Assembly: GCA_964622775.1 (NCBI GenBank)
Contig: CAZUSO010000018.1
Coordinates: 1-50,541 of the forward strand
Length of the DNA stretch: 50,541 nt
Origin: CAZUSO01 sp964622775
GTDB lineage: Bacteria; Bacteroidota; Bacteroidia; Chitinophagales; Chitinophagaceae
Reading direction: 5' to 3'
Below the pieces are notes generated by a model. That model made no database searches. It had not been told where the DNA came from and saw only the letters and a list, made by a program, of their open reading frames with translations. This document shows positions 16,317-24,314 of the stretch, in pieces. The first letter of the stretch is position 1; every line of letters begins with the position of its first letter. The position numbers were made by a program, and so were the translations under genes.

Positions 16317-18998
16317 TCAATAGTTATCTAAGTAGGTTTTGCGGCGAATCAGCTTGAGATCCTGCAATACGGATGATTTCACCTGTAGGAGAAAATTGAA
16401 GCTCCGGTAGGTGCCAAAGGGAATCAGGTTCAGGCTCATCTGCCAGCAGTGCAGATCGCGGCTGATATTGATAGAGGTAAGTCCGACTTCTTTATTCGTA
16501 AAGTTGTACCCGCTTTGCAGGTTGATTTGCCACCGGCTGGTCAGGCTAAGGCTGCCGCTGAACATCAGGCTGTGTGTTAGCGCAATGGAATCTTTATTCC
16601 GTGAAGAATAATATGATTTTGAAGCATTCAGGCTATAGTTGACGTTGATATTCCAGGGTATATTGAAATCGTAATAATCATCGTAGCCACCATTATTCAG
16701 TAGCCGGTTCACCTGATCATTATTGGCTATAGAATCGCCTTGCTGACCGGTATTTTTCTTCTGAGCGCTGTAATTGAAGCCCAGGGCGAGGTTTGCACGT
16801 CTGAAATCAACCAGTCCGCCGCCTGCATTGTAAAGAAACTGCCCTGTGCGAATATTTTTATCCCACTTGTATGGATCAAAAACAGCCCCGCCACTGATGT
16901 TGAATATTTTCAGAATGGATGTTTGTGCCCGTACATTAAACGGAGCCAGGTTCAGGGAGTCGGCGAAAAGGTTATAAGAAGAATTGATGCTGAAAGCGTC
17001 AATCAGGGAAATGTTTTTGCTGCCGGCGGAATCGTGGGTACGTACTTTCATCTGAAGATTGTTCTGGATGCCAAAGGTAACAGCGCCGCTGGGTTCCGGG
17101 TTGCCCGGCCCGCCAATAGGAGAATAAGGGCTCACATAAGGCGATTCATAGGTATAAGGATAATCGGGGTTCGTTTGCGTTTGATAGAAATATCCAAAAG
17201 GCGGATGTGCAAAGCCTGGTTGATATGAGAATCCGACATTGGGACTAAGTACGTGTCTTATACCCATTACCCTGCCTTTTTTGAACATCATCAATCCGTA
17301 CAGGCGGGTACTGACCGAAGAATTGGCGCTGAAGCTGCGTGTGGCGAAAAAGCCACTGTTGATGGTAGTATCCGTTTGATCGGTCAGTGAATCATAAATG
17401 CGAAACACCTGTTTGGTATTCCAGTACTCCGTATAAGGAACACTGAAACTCAGGTTAAAAAAGCGGAAGATATTATATGCTGCATTGATACTGGCGTTAT
17501 GAATGATACCGTTGTTGAAATCAGAAAAAGCAATATTGTTCATATTGAATGTAGAATCATAAAAACTCCATTCATTCACGGCACGCAGGTTGTAGCTACC
17601 CGAAATACGCTCATACCAAAGGGGCGTTCCTGTGGCGTCCCTGCGTTGAAAAGGGGTGATTTGGGAAATGGAAAAATTGATGTCCGGAAGTGTAACATTC
17701 ACCTGACCGGTCTGCGTGTTTTGATTGTGGCGTAGCGCTGTCGAAAAAGAAAATGGTCTCCCGACCCAGTTTTTTGAATAGGAGATGGAAGAGCTGAAAG
17801 TATTATTCAGCATTTGCAGGGCGTCCACGCCATTCAGCTTGTTATAGTTCCGGGTGATAATGTTTACCGAGGCGCCAAATGTGGTTCCCGGGCGGGCTTT
17901 TTGATCCTGCTGATGACTGAGGGTAATATTGAAATCCTTGGAAACACTTCCGGAAGACTCATATACTTCACCGATCTTGGTGTAATTGTAACCGATCTGC
18001 AGATTGCCGTTGTAATGGTAACGTTTGGCATAATCCGCACGACCGAGGAAACCCCAGCTCCCTTTAGAGAAAATGTCAAACTGGGTAATGACTCCAAGAT
18101 ATTCATTCAGGGCAAAATAATAACCGCCGCGTTGCAATCCTAATCCGCGCTGCTCCTCCAGCGTATAAGAAGGCAGGATGAATCCCGACCGCTGCTTTTC
18201 ATTGATGGGAAAAATGCCGAAGGGCAGGAACAGCGGAGTAGGCACATGCTGAATTTCAAGATTGGCCGGACCGGTGGCTACGATGCGGTTAGGCACCATC
18301 TTGATACGTCGGGCGCGAATAGAAAAATGGGGCGTATCTAAGTCGCAGGTCGTATAGCCGTTTTTCCAGCCGAAAACGCTTCCGTCTGCGTTGCGTTTTA
18401 CCTGCTGACTGGAGATAAAGCCTTCCCCGTACTGTGATTTTGCATTGCGCACAATGGCCCGTTTACTTACAAAATTGTATTTTAAAGAATCGTAGGTAAA
18501 GCGTTCCGCACCTTGTGAAAATTCCTGCACGGAGATTATTCGGTTGGCCGTATCTCGTTGAGGCATAGCGGTCAGCATATTGGTCTTTTGCTCGTAGCTC
18601 ACATTTCCCGATTTCAGTTCGATATCGTCATAGCGTATATCCACATCGCCGTACATATTGTATATGCCCAGGGGCACCTCCAGTATCATCGAGTCACGTG
18701 AAGAAGATACAATTTTGGAGTCTAAAGCATTTGCTGAAATTTTAATTCCTAACGTTTCCTCTTTCAGTGTAATCCGGGCAGAGTCGCTCATACTGCTGTC
18801 CGCAATGGCCGTGCTATCGCTGAGCGGTGCCGCTTTCAAACTGTCCTTTTCCGGAGCGGCAGGATTTTGAGCCGGCATACCCATGGGCATGATTTGCCCA
18901 TGCGCGGCATAAAAAGATAAAAATAAAGCAAGCATTACCATAAGCCTACGGCAATGCTTCCAACGATAATCCCATAAATGCCGAGACGTTGTTTTCAT
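16317..18998 (-). CDS. lptD: LPS assembly protein LptD-like outer-membrane protein
   Basis: The 893-residue protein matches the Bacteroidota form of LptD, which inserts lipopolysaccharide into the outer leaflet of the outer membrane. A signal peptide (about 18-35) is followed by a Ser/Asp-rich linker, an OstA/LptA-like beta-jellyroll domain (about 75-230, with NMYGDVDIRYDDIELKSGNV) and a large barrel (about 240-893). The conserved barrel entry PLFLPFGIFPINEKQRSGFILPSY is present. The Cys pairs of enterobacterial LptD are not evident. The stated start gives a long basic N-terminus; since the -7 box at 19008-19015 sits almost on it, the Met at 18941 is an alternative start. Divergent from the amidase. 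Confidence 0.88.
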   Translation of the reverse strand: MKTTSRHLWDYRWKHCRRLMVMLALFLSFYAAHGQIMPMGMPAQNPAAPEKDSLKAAPLSDSTAIADSSMSDSARITLKEETLGIKISANALDSKIVSSSRDSMILEVPLGIYNMYGDVDIRYDDIELKSGNVSYEQKTNMLTAMPQRDTANRIISVQEFSQGAERFTYDSLKYNFVSKRAIVRNAKSQYGEGFISSQQVKRNADGSVFGWKNGYTTCDLDTPHFSIRARRIKMVPNRIVATGPANLEIQHVPTPLFLPFGIFPINEKQRSGFILPSYTLEEQRGLGLQRGGYYFALNEYLGVITQFDIFSKGSWGFLGRADYAKRYHYNGNLQIGYNYTKIGEVYESSGSVSKDFNITLSHQQDQKARPGTTFGASVNIITRNYNKLNGVDALQMLNNTFSSSISYSKNWVGRPFSFSTALRHNQNTQTGQVNVTLPDINFSISQITPFQRRDATGTPLWYERISGSYNLRAVNEWSFYDSTFNMNNIAFSDFNNGIIHNASINAAYNIFRFFNLSFSVPYTEYWNTKQVFRIYDSLTDQTDTTINSGFFATRSFSANSSVSTRLYGLMMFKKGRVMGIRHVLSPNVGFSYQPGFAHPPFGYFYQTQTNPDYPYTYESPYVSPYSPIGGPGNPEPSGAVTFGIQNNLQMKVRTHDSAGSKNISLIDAFSINSSYNLFADSLNLAPFNVRAQTSILKIFNISGGAVFDPYKWDKNIRTGQFLYNAGGGLVDFRRANLALGFNYSAQKKNTGQQGDSIANNDQVNRLLNNGGYDDYYDFNIPWNINVNYSLNASKSYYSSRNKDSIALTHSLMFSGSLSLTSRWQINLQSGYNFTNKEVGLTSINISRDLHCWQMSLNLIPFGTYRSFNFLLQVKSSVLQDLKLIRRKTYLDNY

Positions 18999-19007
18999 TT
19001 ATCCGGG

Positions 19008-19015
19008 CAAAAATA
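19008..19015 (-). promoter_or_regulatory. Candidate -7 box for lptD
   Basis: The minus strand reads TATTTTTG, an exact TAnnTTTG match. It is only 9 bases from the ATG at 18998, which would leave almost no leader, so either the mRNA is nearly leaderless or translation begins at the internal Met at 18941. Confidence 0.4.
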
Positions 19016-19058
19016 CGTTTTATCTGATTCGACCTTCACGCAAAAAATCTTTTTAATT

Positions 19059-19066
19059 TATCTTTG
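19059..19066 (+). promoter_or_regulatory. Candidate -7 box for the amidase gene
   Basis: TATCTTTG is an exact TAnnTTTG match on the plus strand, followed by CC. It is back to back with the lptD box, so two envelope genes would be divergently transcribed from about 60 bases. The leader to the ATG at 19166 would be about 95 bases. Confidence 0.45.
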
Positions 19067-19165
19067 CCGCTTTGTAACGCATATCGGATAAGCATCATTT
19101 TTTTAGTAATCATAATTTTGTATCGTTTTCTTTACATAATACCGCATTGGCATAGCACCTCATTT

Positions 19166-20023
19166 ATGAAACATTGTTTTTTCATCACCTTTCTGGCAAG
19201 TGCCCTGTTATGCTTCGCAAACCCTGTCCTTTTTGCCCAAACTAAAGTCAGTAAAATCGTAATTGACGCCGGTCATGGAGGCCAGGACCCCGGTGCAATA
19301 GGGACGTATTCCAAGGAAAAAGATATTGCATTGGCGGTAAGTCTGAAATTAGGGAAAATTATCTCCGACAGCCTTCCGGATCTGAAAGTAATTTATACCC
19401 GAACCTATGACTTTTACCCCAGCCTGAAAGAGCGCCATGAAATAGCCAATCAGGCCAGCGCGGATCTGTTTATCTCCATCCATATCAATTCTACCGCACC
19501 CCGCAAGGAAAGAATACATTCCGGATATCATTACGTTGGGAAGGGAAAAAAGCGACGGAAAGTGCCCACATACAAAACCATTTATCATCGGGAAACATCC
19601 GCTTCAGGAACAGAAACCTATGTATTAGGGCTGCACCGCAATTCTCAAAAGGAAGCCGCCATTGAAAACTATAGCGATAATGTTACCGAAGAGCCGGGCA
19701 TGCTGGATGAAAGCGACCCGACCACCGCTATTATCATTACTCAATACAGTCAGCGATTTCTTGCACGAAGTGTAAGCCTGGCCGGTAAGATACAGGAACA
19801 GTTTGCGAATCTCGGACGAAACAACTACGGGGTGAAACAAAAAGGACTGGAGGTATTGGCAGGCAGCGCAATGCCCGGCGTACTTACGGAATTGGGCTTT
19901 ATCAATAATCCCGGCGAGGAGGCCTATATGAATTCTCAGGAAGGACAAAAACAGTTAGCGATGGCGCTGTACCGTGCTATTAAGGCATATAAATATGAAC
20001 GGGAACGCGGCGGTAGCAAATAA
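19166..20023 (+). CDS. N-acetylmuramoyl-L-alanine amidase (AmiC-type)
   Basis: The 285-residue protein has a signal peptide (1-25, ending in LFAQ) and one Amidase_3 domain, a zinc enzyme that cuts the amide bond between muramic acid and peptide in murein. Visible zinc and catalytic residues are the His in VIDAGHGGQDPGA, the downstream Glu, the His in FISIHINST and the Glu in LTELGFINN. A basic insertion of about 35 residues (GKGKKRRK onward) sits between the second His and the C-terminal half, as in many Bacteroidota homologues. The frame opens at a TTG at 19064, but the ATG at 19166 gives a proper signal peptide. It ends at a two-way hairpin shared with the convergent gene. Confidence 0.92.
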   Translation: MKHCFFITFLASALLCFANPVLFAQTKVSKIVIDAGHGGQDPGAIGTYSKEKDIALAVSLKLGKIISDSLPDLKVIYTRTYDFYPSLKERHEIANQASADLFISIHINSTAPRKERIHSGYHYVGKGKKRRKVPTYKTIYHRETSASGTETYVLGLHRNSQKEAAIENYSDNVTEEPGMLDESDPTTAIIITQYSQRFLARSVSLAGKIQEQFANLGRNNYGVKQKGLEVLAGSAMPGVLTELGFINNPGEEAYMNSQEGQKQLAMALYRAIKAYKYERERGGSK

Positions 20024-20038
20024 AAGCTTTTGCTTTTA
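20021..20038. terminator. Two-way terminator hairpin between convergent genes
   Basis: TAAAAGC and GCTTTTA form a perfect 7-base stem with a four-T loop, flanked by A and T runs on both strands. It covers both stop codons, that of the amidase and that of the thioredoxin-like gene, so it could stop transcription from both sides. Confidence 0.6.
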
Positions 20039-20545
20039 GCGCCCGATGTAGGATTTCAGCGTATCCAGCTCAATATCGCCTGACAGGACCTTAACCAGTT
20101 TCCAGTCATTTTTACTGTAAATATTTAACTGAGGCAGCGTTACAAAATTGTACAACTTACGAACGACATCCAGGCTGTCAATTCCGATGATTATATTTTG
20201 AAAAGAATCTGCTCCTGTTTGCTCGTAGAAAAAATCAAGATGTTCACGCATTCCGGAAACTGCGACAAAATAAACATTACTTCCCTCGAAATCTTGTTCA
20301 TGCTCACCCAGCATCTTAGCCATATTGATACAATGCTCACAGGTGGGATTGAACATGAATAAAAACAAGGTGCCGTCCTTCTTAAATTCGGCTTCCGTGT
20401 GGATATGGTTATCTTTGTCCACGATTAGGAATGGTGGTAAAGGACTACCCATTTCCTTATAAGATTCCGGTGATTTATCCTGTGCGAAAATCTGACCCAA
20501 TCCCGGCAGAAGCATCATCATCAAAAGGAATGTATGTTTTTTCAT
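20036..20545 (-). CDS. Secreted thioredoxin-like protein
   Basis: The 169-residue protein starts with a signal peptide (1-22, ending GQIFAQ) and has one thioredoxin-fold domain. The redox motif is CEHC in FMFNPTCEHCINM, with a hydrophobic strand before it and the cis-Pro region VTLPQLNIYS later. CxxC motifs with Glu-His are found in periplasmic TlpA/ResA-like reductases and in bacteroidal thiol-disulfide proteins. It probably reduces or isomerises disulfides in the periplasm. It is convergent with the amidase gene and divergent from rarA. The substrate is unknown. Confidence 0.85.
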   Translation of the reverse strand: MKKHTFLLMMMLLPGLGQIFAQDKSPESYKEMGSPLPPFLIVDKDNHIHTEAEFKKDGTLFLFMFNPTCEHCINMAKMLGEHEQDFEGSNVYFVAVSGMREHLDFFYEQTGADSFQNIIIGIDSLDVVRKLYNFVTLPQLNIYSKNDWKLVKVLSGDIELDTLKSYIGR

Positions 20546-20615
20546 TAATGAATGTTATTTTTATTAAAAGACTATCGAACTTTAATTTCAAAAGTAAACA
20601 AAGAATCAATAAGCC

Positions 20616-21893
20616 ATGATGCCTTCACAAAACAAAAACATTCCACTTGCGGAGCGGATGCGTCCGGAAACCCTGGAGGCCTTCATAGGGCAAAAGCACC
20701 TGGTAGGGAAAGGCAGCGTATTGTACAATATGATTAGGAGCGGACACCCGCACTCCATCATTTTCTGGGGGCCGCCCGGAGTTGGTAAAACTACGTTGGC
20801 GCAAATCATTGCAAGGGAATGCGGCCTGTTGTTCTTTCAGCTCAGCGCTATTGAAAGCGGGGTGAAAGAAGTGCGTTCAGTTATTGACAATGCCCGGAAA
20901 GCGGGTAAAGCGCTGTTGTTTATTGATGAAATACACCGCTTCAATAAAGCGCAGCAGGACAGTCTGCTGGGTGCGGTGGAAAAGGGAATACTCACCCTTA
21001 TCGGCGCCACTACAGAAAACCCTTCCTTTGAAGTAATCGGAGCTTTGCTGAGCCGTTGCCAGGTGTATGTGCTGGAACCCTTTAATCCCGACGATTTACA
21101 GGAAATGGTTTTACAGGCGCTTCGACAGGATGCCTGGCTGCAAACGCAGCAGGTCGAGATAAAGGAATGGGAGGCTTTGCTGCGCCTGAGCGGAGGCGAC
21201 GGTCGCAGGATACTCAACCTGCTGGAACTGGTTGTGCAATCCATCGAAGCACCATTGAAAGTAATTACTAATGAACAGGTGCAACATACCGTACAGCAAA
21301 AGATGGCGCTGTATGATAAGACGGGCGAGCAGCATTACGACATCATCTCCGCCTTCATTAAGTCCATTCGCGGCAGCGATCCTAATGCGGCCGTATATTA
21401 CCTGGCGCGGATGATAGCCGGTGGCGAAGATCCGCAATTTATTGCACGGCGCATGATAATCCTGGCAAGTGAAGATATCGGCAATGCCAATCCCAATGCC
21501 TTGCTGCTGGCTACTTCCTGCTTTCAGGCAGTAGCCATGATTGGTTATCCCGAATGCCGGATTATCTTATCGCAAACGGCTACTTACCTTGCTGCTTCTG
21601 CTAAAAGCAACGCGGCTTATATGGCAGTCAATCATGCCCAGAATCTGGTAAAAAAGACAGGCGACCTGCCGGTTCCTTTATCCATCCGGAATGCGCCTAC
21701 CCAGTTGATGAAAGACCTGGGGTATCATAAAGATTATCGCTACGCCCACGATTTTGAAAACAATTTTGTCATGATGGAATATCTTCCGGATGCGATAGCC
21801 GGAAGCAAACTTTACGATCCGGGTGATAATCCGGCGGAGCAAAGGCAGCGGGAATTTCTGCGCCAGCGATGGAAAGAAAAATACGGATATTGA
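20616..21893 (+). CDS. rarA: Replication-associated recombination protein RarA
   Basis: RarA (MgsA) is a clamp-loader-like AAA+ ATPase that acts at stalled replication forks. The 425-residue protein shows the family N-terminus (PLAERMRPETLEAFIGQKHL), Walker A GPPGVGKT, Walker B FIDEIHRFNKAQQD, sensor segment IGATTENPSFEV, and the C-terminal tetramerisation region (KSIRGSDPNAAVYYLARM, then SEDIGNANP and LPVPLSIRNAPTQLMK). Two ATGs stand together at the start; either may be used. It is a single gene between the thioredoxin-like gene and a small convergent gene. Confidence 0.95.
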   Translation: MMPSQNKNIPLAERMRPETLEAFIGQKHLVGKGSVLYNMIRSGHPHSIIFWGPPGVGKTTLAQIIARECGLLFFQLSAIESGVKEVRSVIDNARKAGKALLFIDEIHRFNKAQQDSLLGAVEKGILTLIGATTENPSFEVIGALLSRCQVYVLEPFNPDDLQEMVLQALRQDAWLQTQQVEIKEWEALLRLSGGDGRRILNLLELVVQSIEAPLKVITNEQVQHTVQQKMALYDKTGEQHYDIISAFIKSIRGSDPNAAVYYLARMIAGGEDPQFIARRMIILASEDIGNANPNALLLATSCFQAVAMIGYPECRIILSQTATYLAASAKSNAAYMAVNHAQNLVKKTGDLPVPLSIRNAPTQLMKDLGYHKDYRYAHDFENNFVMMEYLPDAIAGSKLYDPGDNPAEQRQREFLRQRWKEKYGY

Positions 21894-21922
21894 CCGGTAT
21901 TGATTGCTGATTTTGCATCCGG

Positions 21923-22345
21923 CTAAAAATTATTGTAGATATTATTTTCAATGGGCGTGGCGCTTACGATTTGATCCACAATGAACTGCCCTTTGTCCTT
22001 ATTATCGTTATTGTTGTTTTCTCCACGCCAGGGAAGGTTTCTGCGGTATTGCACGTAATGTACTTCTACTTCCATGCCGTTACATCGGGTCAGCGAGTCA
22101 GCCAATGCCTCATCTTCCACGGAAAAATGAAATTCATTGGTGTTTAAGCCGCCGGTACGTGCTGAACGAAGGCCGGGCTGTATCATGATGCCTTCGTATG
22201 TTTTGAAGACATTGCCTTTTCTGGAAAAAGAATACAGTATCCCTTTCCGAACGCCGGTATCGTAATGATTGTAATAATAAAAATAAATATAGCCGGAAAC
22301 GCAAACCAGCAATACAACCAGAAAAATGGCAATTACCTTACGCAT
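21923..22345 (-). CDS. Hypothetical protein with N-terminal membrane anchor
   Basis: The 140-residue protein has an N-terminal hydrophobic helix (about 4-25) with a Tyr-rich end, then a soluble domain with GVRKGILYSFSRKGNVFKTYEG and later VEVHYVQYRRNLPWRG. This pattern (a short anchored protein that starts its domain with RKG-LY-FSRKG-FKTYEG) is common in Bacteroidota, where it has no demonstrated function; some database entries for such proteins carry misleading enzyme names. I start at the ATG at 22345 because the longer frame, open to 22441, adds 32 residues without matching character. The tail is rich in Asn and Asp (about 108-122). Confidence 0.6.
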   Translation of the reverse strand: MRKVIAIFLVVLLVCVSGYIYFYYYNHYDTGVRKGILYSFSRKGNVFKTYEGIMIQPGLRSARTGGLNTNEFHFSVEDEALADSLTRCNGMEVEVHYVQYRRNLPWRGENNNNDNKDKGQFIVDQIVSATPIENNIYNNF

Positions 22346-22827
22346 AATAAACAGGTTTTTGTTTTGTCGCAGGCGGAAACGGTAAGGCCCCACACACGAA
22401 TTCCCGTTAAAAATACATAAATAACCACTGTTGTCCGGCAAAAAATAAACAAAATTGCCAAGCCCCTTACCTGCACGGAGTTTTGGCCCCTTTTCCCGCG
22501 AAGGTGCTTCTGAAGTTGAAACATAAAACCGTCAAAGGCTTTAATACTTTTACCGGACGATAGTGGATAACAAGCATAACTTTCTTTATTGCTACGCTCA
22601 CGGACATTTGCCTGACCGTATTCATAATAGCTTGTTCAAACTTATTTTAAAACCACATAGGGACATAGATACACCTGCCCCGATGATTCGGGACAGGTGT
22701 GATAAATTTTAAACAACTTCAATTACAAGATAAAAAATGAAATCCTTTCCTGAAAATGCCAGGTCCTGCTCCCCGACAAAAGGAATGTCAACCCGGGTAT
22801 GATTTTTCAGACAGAAAAACGGAAATA
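22346..22827. other. Non-coding gap with one hairpin
   Basis: No gene is seen in these 480 bases. They include the 28-base palindrome at 22672-22699. Just before it is the phrase AACCACATAGGGACATAG, a type of low-complexity word often seen in Bacteroidota intergenic DNA. Confidence 0.5.
22672..22699. repeat. GC-rich palindrome
   Basis: CACCTG-C-CCCGA and TCGGG-A-CAGGTG pair around a TGAT loop, with one internal mismatch. There is no T-run on either side long enough for a classical terminator, so it is probably a REP-like intergenic hairpin. A second copy was not found in this window. Confidence 0.5.
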
Positions 22828-23496
22828 TTATTCCCCTTTCTTTTTGGCTGTTGCTTTCTTTGCCGGCTTTTTGGCGGAAGATCCGCTAACCTTCTTTTCA
22901 GCGGTTTTTTTTGATGCGGTTTTTTTAGTTGGTTTTTCTGTGGCGCCATCTTCGGCCGGCGCCTCTCCGCCAACCTTTTTTGCTGGCCTGGCGGTCACTT
23001 CCGGCTCCTCTTTTACGGCTTCAGCAACTGCTGCTTCCGGATTTTCTGATGTGGTTTCCTGCTCCGAAACGGTTTCCGCTGATGTGGTTTCTTCCTGATG
23101 ATAGGCTTCAAAATGGAGCAGGTCATTTGCCTTCAGCATGCCATACCATTTCAGGATTTTCTTAATATCGCTTACATACACCCGCTCCTCATCAAACTCA
23201 GGAAGGGCTTTTTTGAAGAAGGCTTTCAGGGCATTACTGTCGGCCTTGCCGACATTCAGCTTGCAATAATCTTCGTCGTTTCGCAGGATACCTTCCAGCA
23301 CTTCATGCAGACGCACATTATCGTTATAGGTGTATATTTCAATACTCTCTAATGGAGTAATCTGATGAATACGAGCCGAAACAAATTTTACAGACTGGTC
23401 TGTGAGGCTGCGTACAATAGCGCCGTCATTTTTGGTACTGATGAGCTGATAAAGGCCGCCAAGGCCGGTTACTGATACAATTTGTCTGTATTCCAT
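22828..23496 (-). CDS. DUF5606 family protein with Lys/Ala-rich tail
   Basis: The 222-residue protein starts MEYRQIVSVTGLGGLYQLIS, the usual beginning of the Bacteroidota family DUF5606. Residues 1-140 form the conserved domain, with YTYNDNVRLHEVLEGI and KLNVGKADSNALKAFFKKALPEFDEERVY. From about 150 it changes to an acidic Glu/Thr-rich stretch and then (about 180-222) to a basic tail of Lys, Ala and Thr with repeated KK-A and AKKPAKKA words, like histone H1 tails. That tail could bind nucleic acid. The longer frame runs back to 23715 through the mobile element at 23569 and is not part of the gene. The function is unknown. Confidence 0.8.
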   Translation of the reverse strand: MEYRQIVSVTGLGGLYQLISTKNDGAIVRSLTDQSVKFVSARIHQITPLESIEIYTYNDNVRLHEVLEGILRNDEDYCKLNVGKADSNALKAFFKKALPEFDEERVYVSDIKKILKWYGMLKANDLLHFEAYHQEETTSAETVSEQETTSENPEAAVAEAVKEEPEVTARPAKKVGGEAPAEDGATEKPTKKTASKKTAEKKVSGSSAKKPAKKATAKKKGE

Positions 23497-23568
23497 AATT
23501 TTTAATTGTAAACGAAAGGCCGCAAAATTACATTTTTTTAGGTAAAAAGCAGAATCCGGAAAGCAATA

Positions 23569-23871
23569 GGGTGTATCCCAAATGTTGCATGTGGTGTAAT
23601 GTTTTTTGTCATTCCGCAAAAACGTGCCGTCATTTCGAAAAGAAAATCCCGGATTACGTAGTAATTCGATTAGGATTTTCGCATGGAGGAATCTCCCGGT
23701 CGGGAGGATGGGCAAACGCCCGGGAGATTCCTCCGCTCCATAAAATTTACTGCGCTGCGTTCCGTAAATTTTACTTCGGCCGGAATGACGACCGCTTATA
23801 CGCTACACCAGGAAGAACTATACCTTTTGCATTCGGGAGATTGCTCCGGTGCGACATTTTGGGATGCACCC
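23569..23871 (+). mobile_element. 303-bp MITE-like element, copy 1
   Basis: The element begins GGGTGTATCCCAAATGTTGC and ends with the near reverse complement GCGACATTTTGGGATGCACCC-like sequence, giving terminal inverted repeats of about 20 bases. Inside are a perfect 15-base stem (23685-23699 with 23720-23734) and a perfect 10-base AT-rich stem (23741-23750 with 23764-23773). A second copy, inverted and 302 bp long, is at 38336-38637. No transposase is encoded, so it would have to move in trans. No clear target duplication is visible at this copy. It sits 72 bases upstream of the DUF5606 start codon. Confidence 0.8.
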
Positions 23872-24287
23872 GTTTACCACAGCTGATACAAGAGTGAAAT
23901 TAAGAAAACTTTATCCGTCAATATATGCTTACCATAACGGCAGTATTAAGTCAAAATTAAAAATTGTAAAACGGGGTGTCCCCAATAGGGAAAAGCTTTT
24001 AAGTATAATAGCCCTGACAGGGATAATATCTATAGGCCCGGGTGTAGCCTGGGGCTGAAGTGGGTATTACTTGTGGTGAATGAAGACACCCACGGCATCA
24101 GGCAGCTTCATAGGTGCGACAATTTGGGGTGAACACATGATTAGCATATCCTTCTCCGGACAGAAAATCGTTTTCACCATCAGGAATTGAATTATGCTTT
24201 GATACCATTTTGTGAACAGGTATCTGTTTATTACAGTTACATGACCGAAATCATACGGATTGATAACCTGCCGGAGTATTAAAATAA
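23872..24287. other. Non-coding gap with decayed repeat sequence
   Basis: No gene is visible. Around 24010-24060 the sequence GCCCTGACAGGG ... GGCCCGGGTGTAGCCTGGGGC looks like a degenerate intergenic repeat, and 24113-24135 resembles one end of the 303-bp element. Confidence 0.45.
24113..24135 (+). repeat. Isolated end of the 303-bp element
   Basis: The bases GGTGCGACAATTTGGGGTGA resemble the right end of the element at 23851-23871 (GGTGCGACATTTTGGGATGC) at most positions. No matching left end was found nearby, so this would be a solo, decayed terminus. Confidence 0.4.
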
Positions 24288-24295
24288 TAACTTTG
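24288..24295 (+). promoter_or_regulatory. Candidate -7 box for the PLP decarboxylase
   Basis: TAACTTTG followed by CCG is an exact TAnnTTTG match, 20 bases before the ATG at 24315, which gives a short leader. Confidence 0.45.
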
Positions 24296-24314
24296 CCGCG
24301 AAAATGATATACGT

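Noticed and set aside
23497..23715. N-terminal extension of the DUF5606 gene
   Set aside because: It is translated from the mobile element. The family begins at the ATG at 23496.
23571..23897. 109-codon open frame on the plus strand, and its counterpart on the minus strand at 38246-38635
   Set aside because: The two predicted peptides are alike only because both lie in copies of the 300-bp element. They follow the palindromic repeat, have no protein character, and break at different points.
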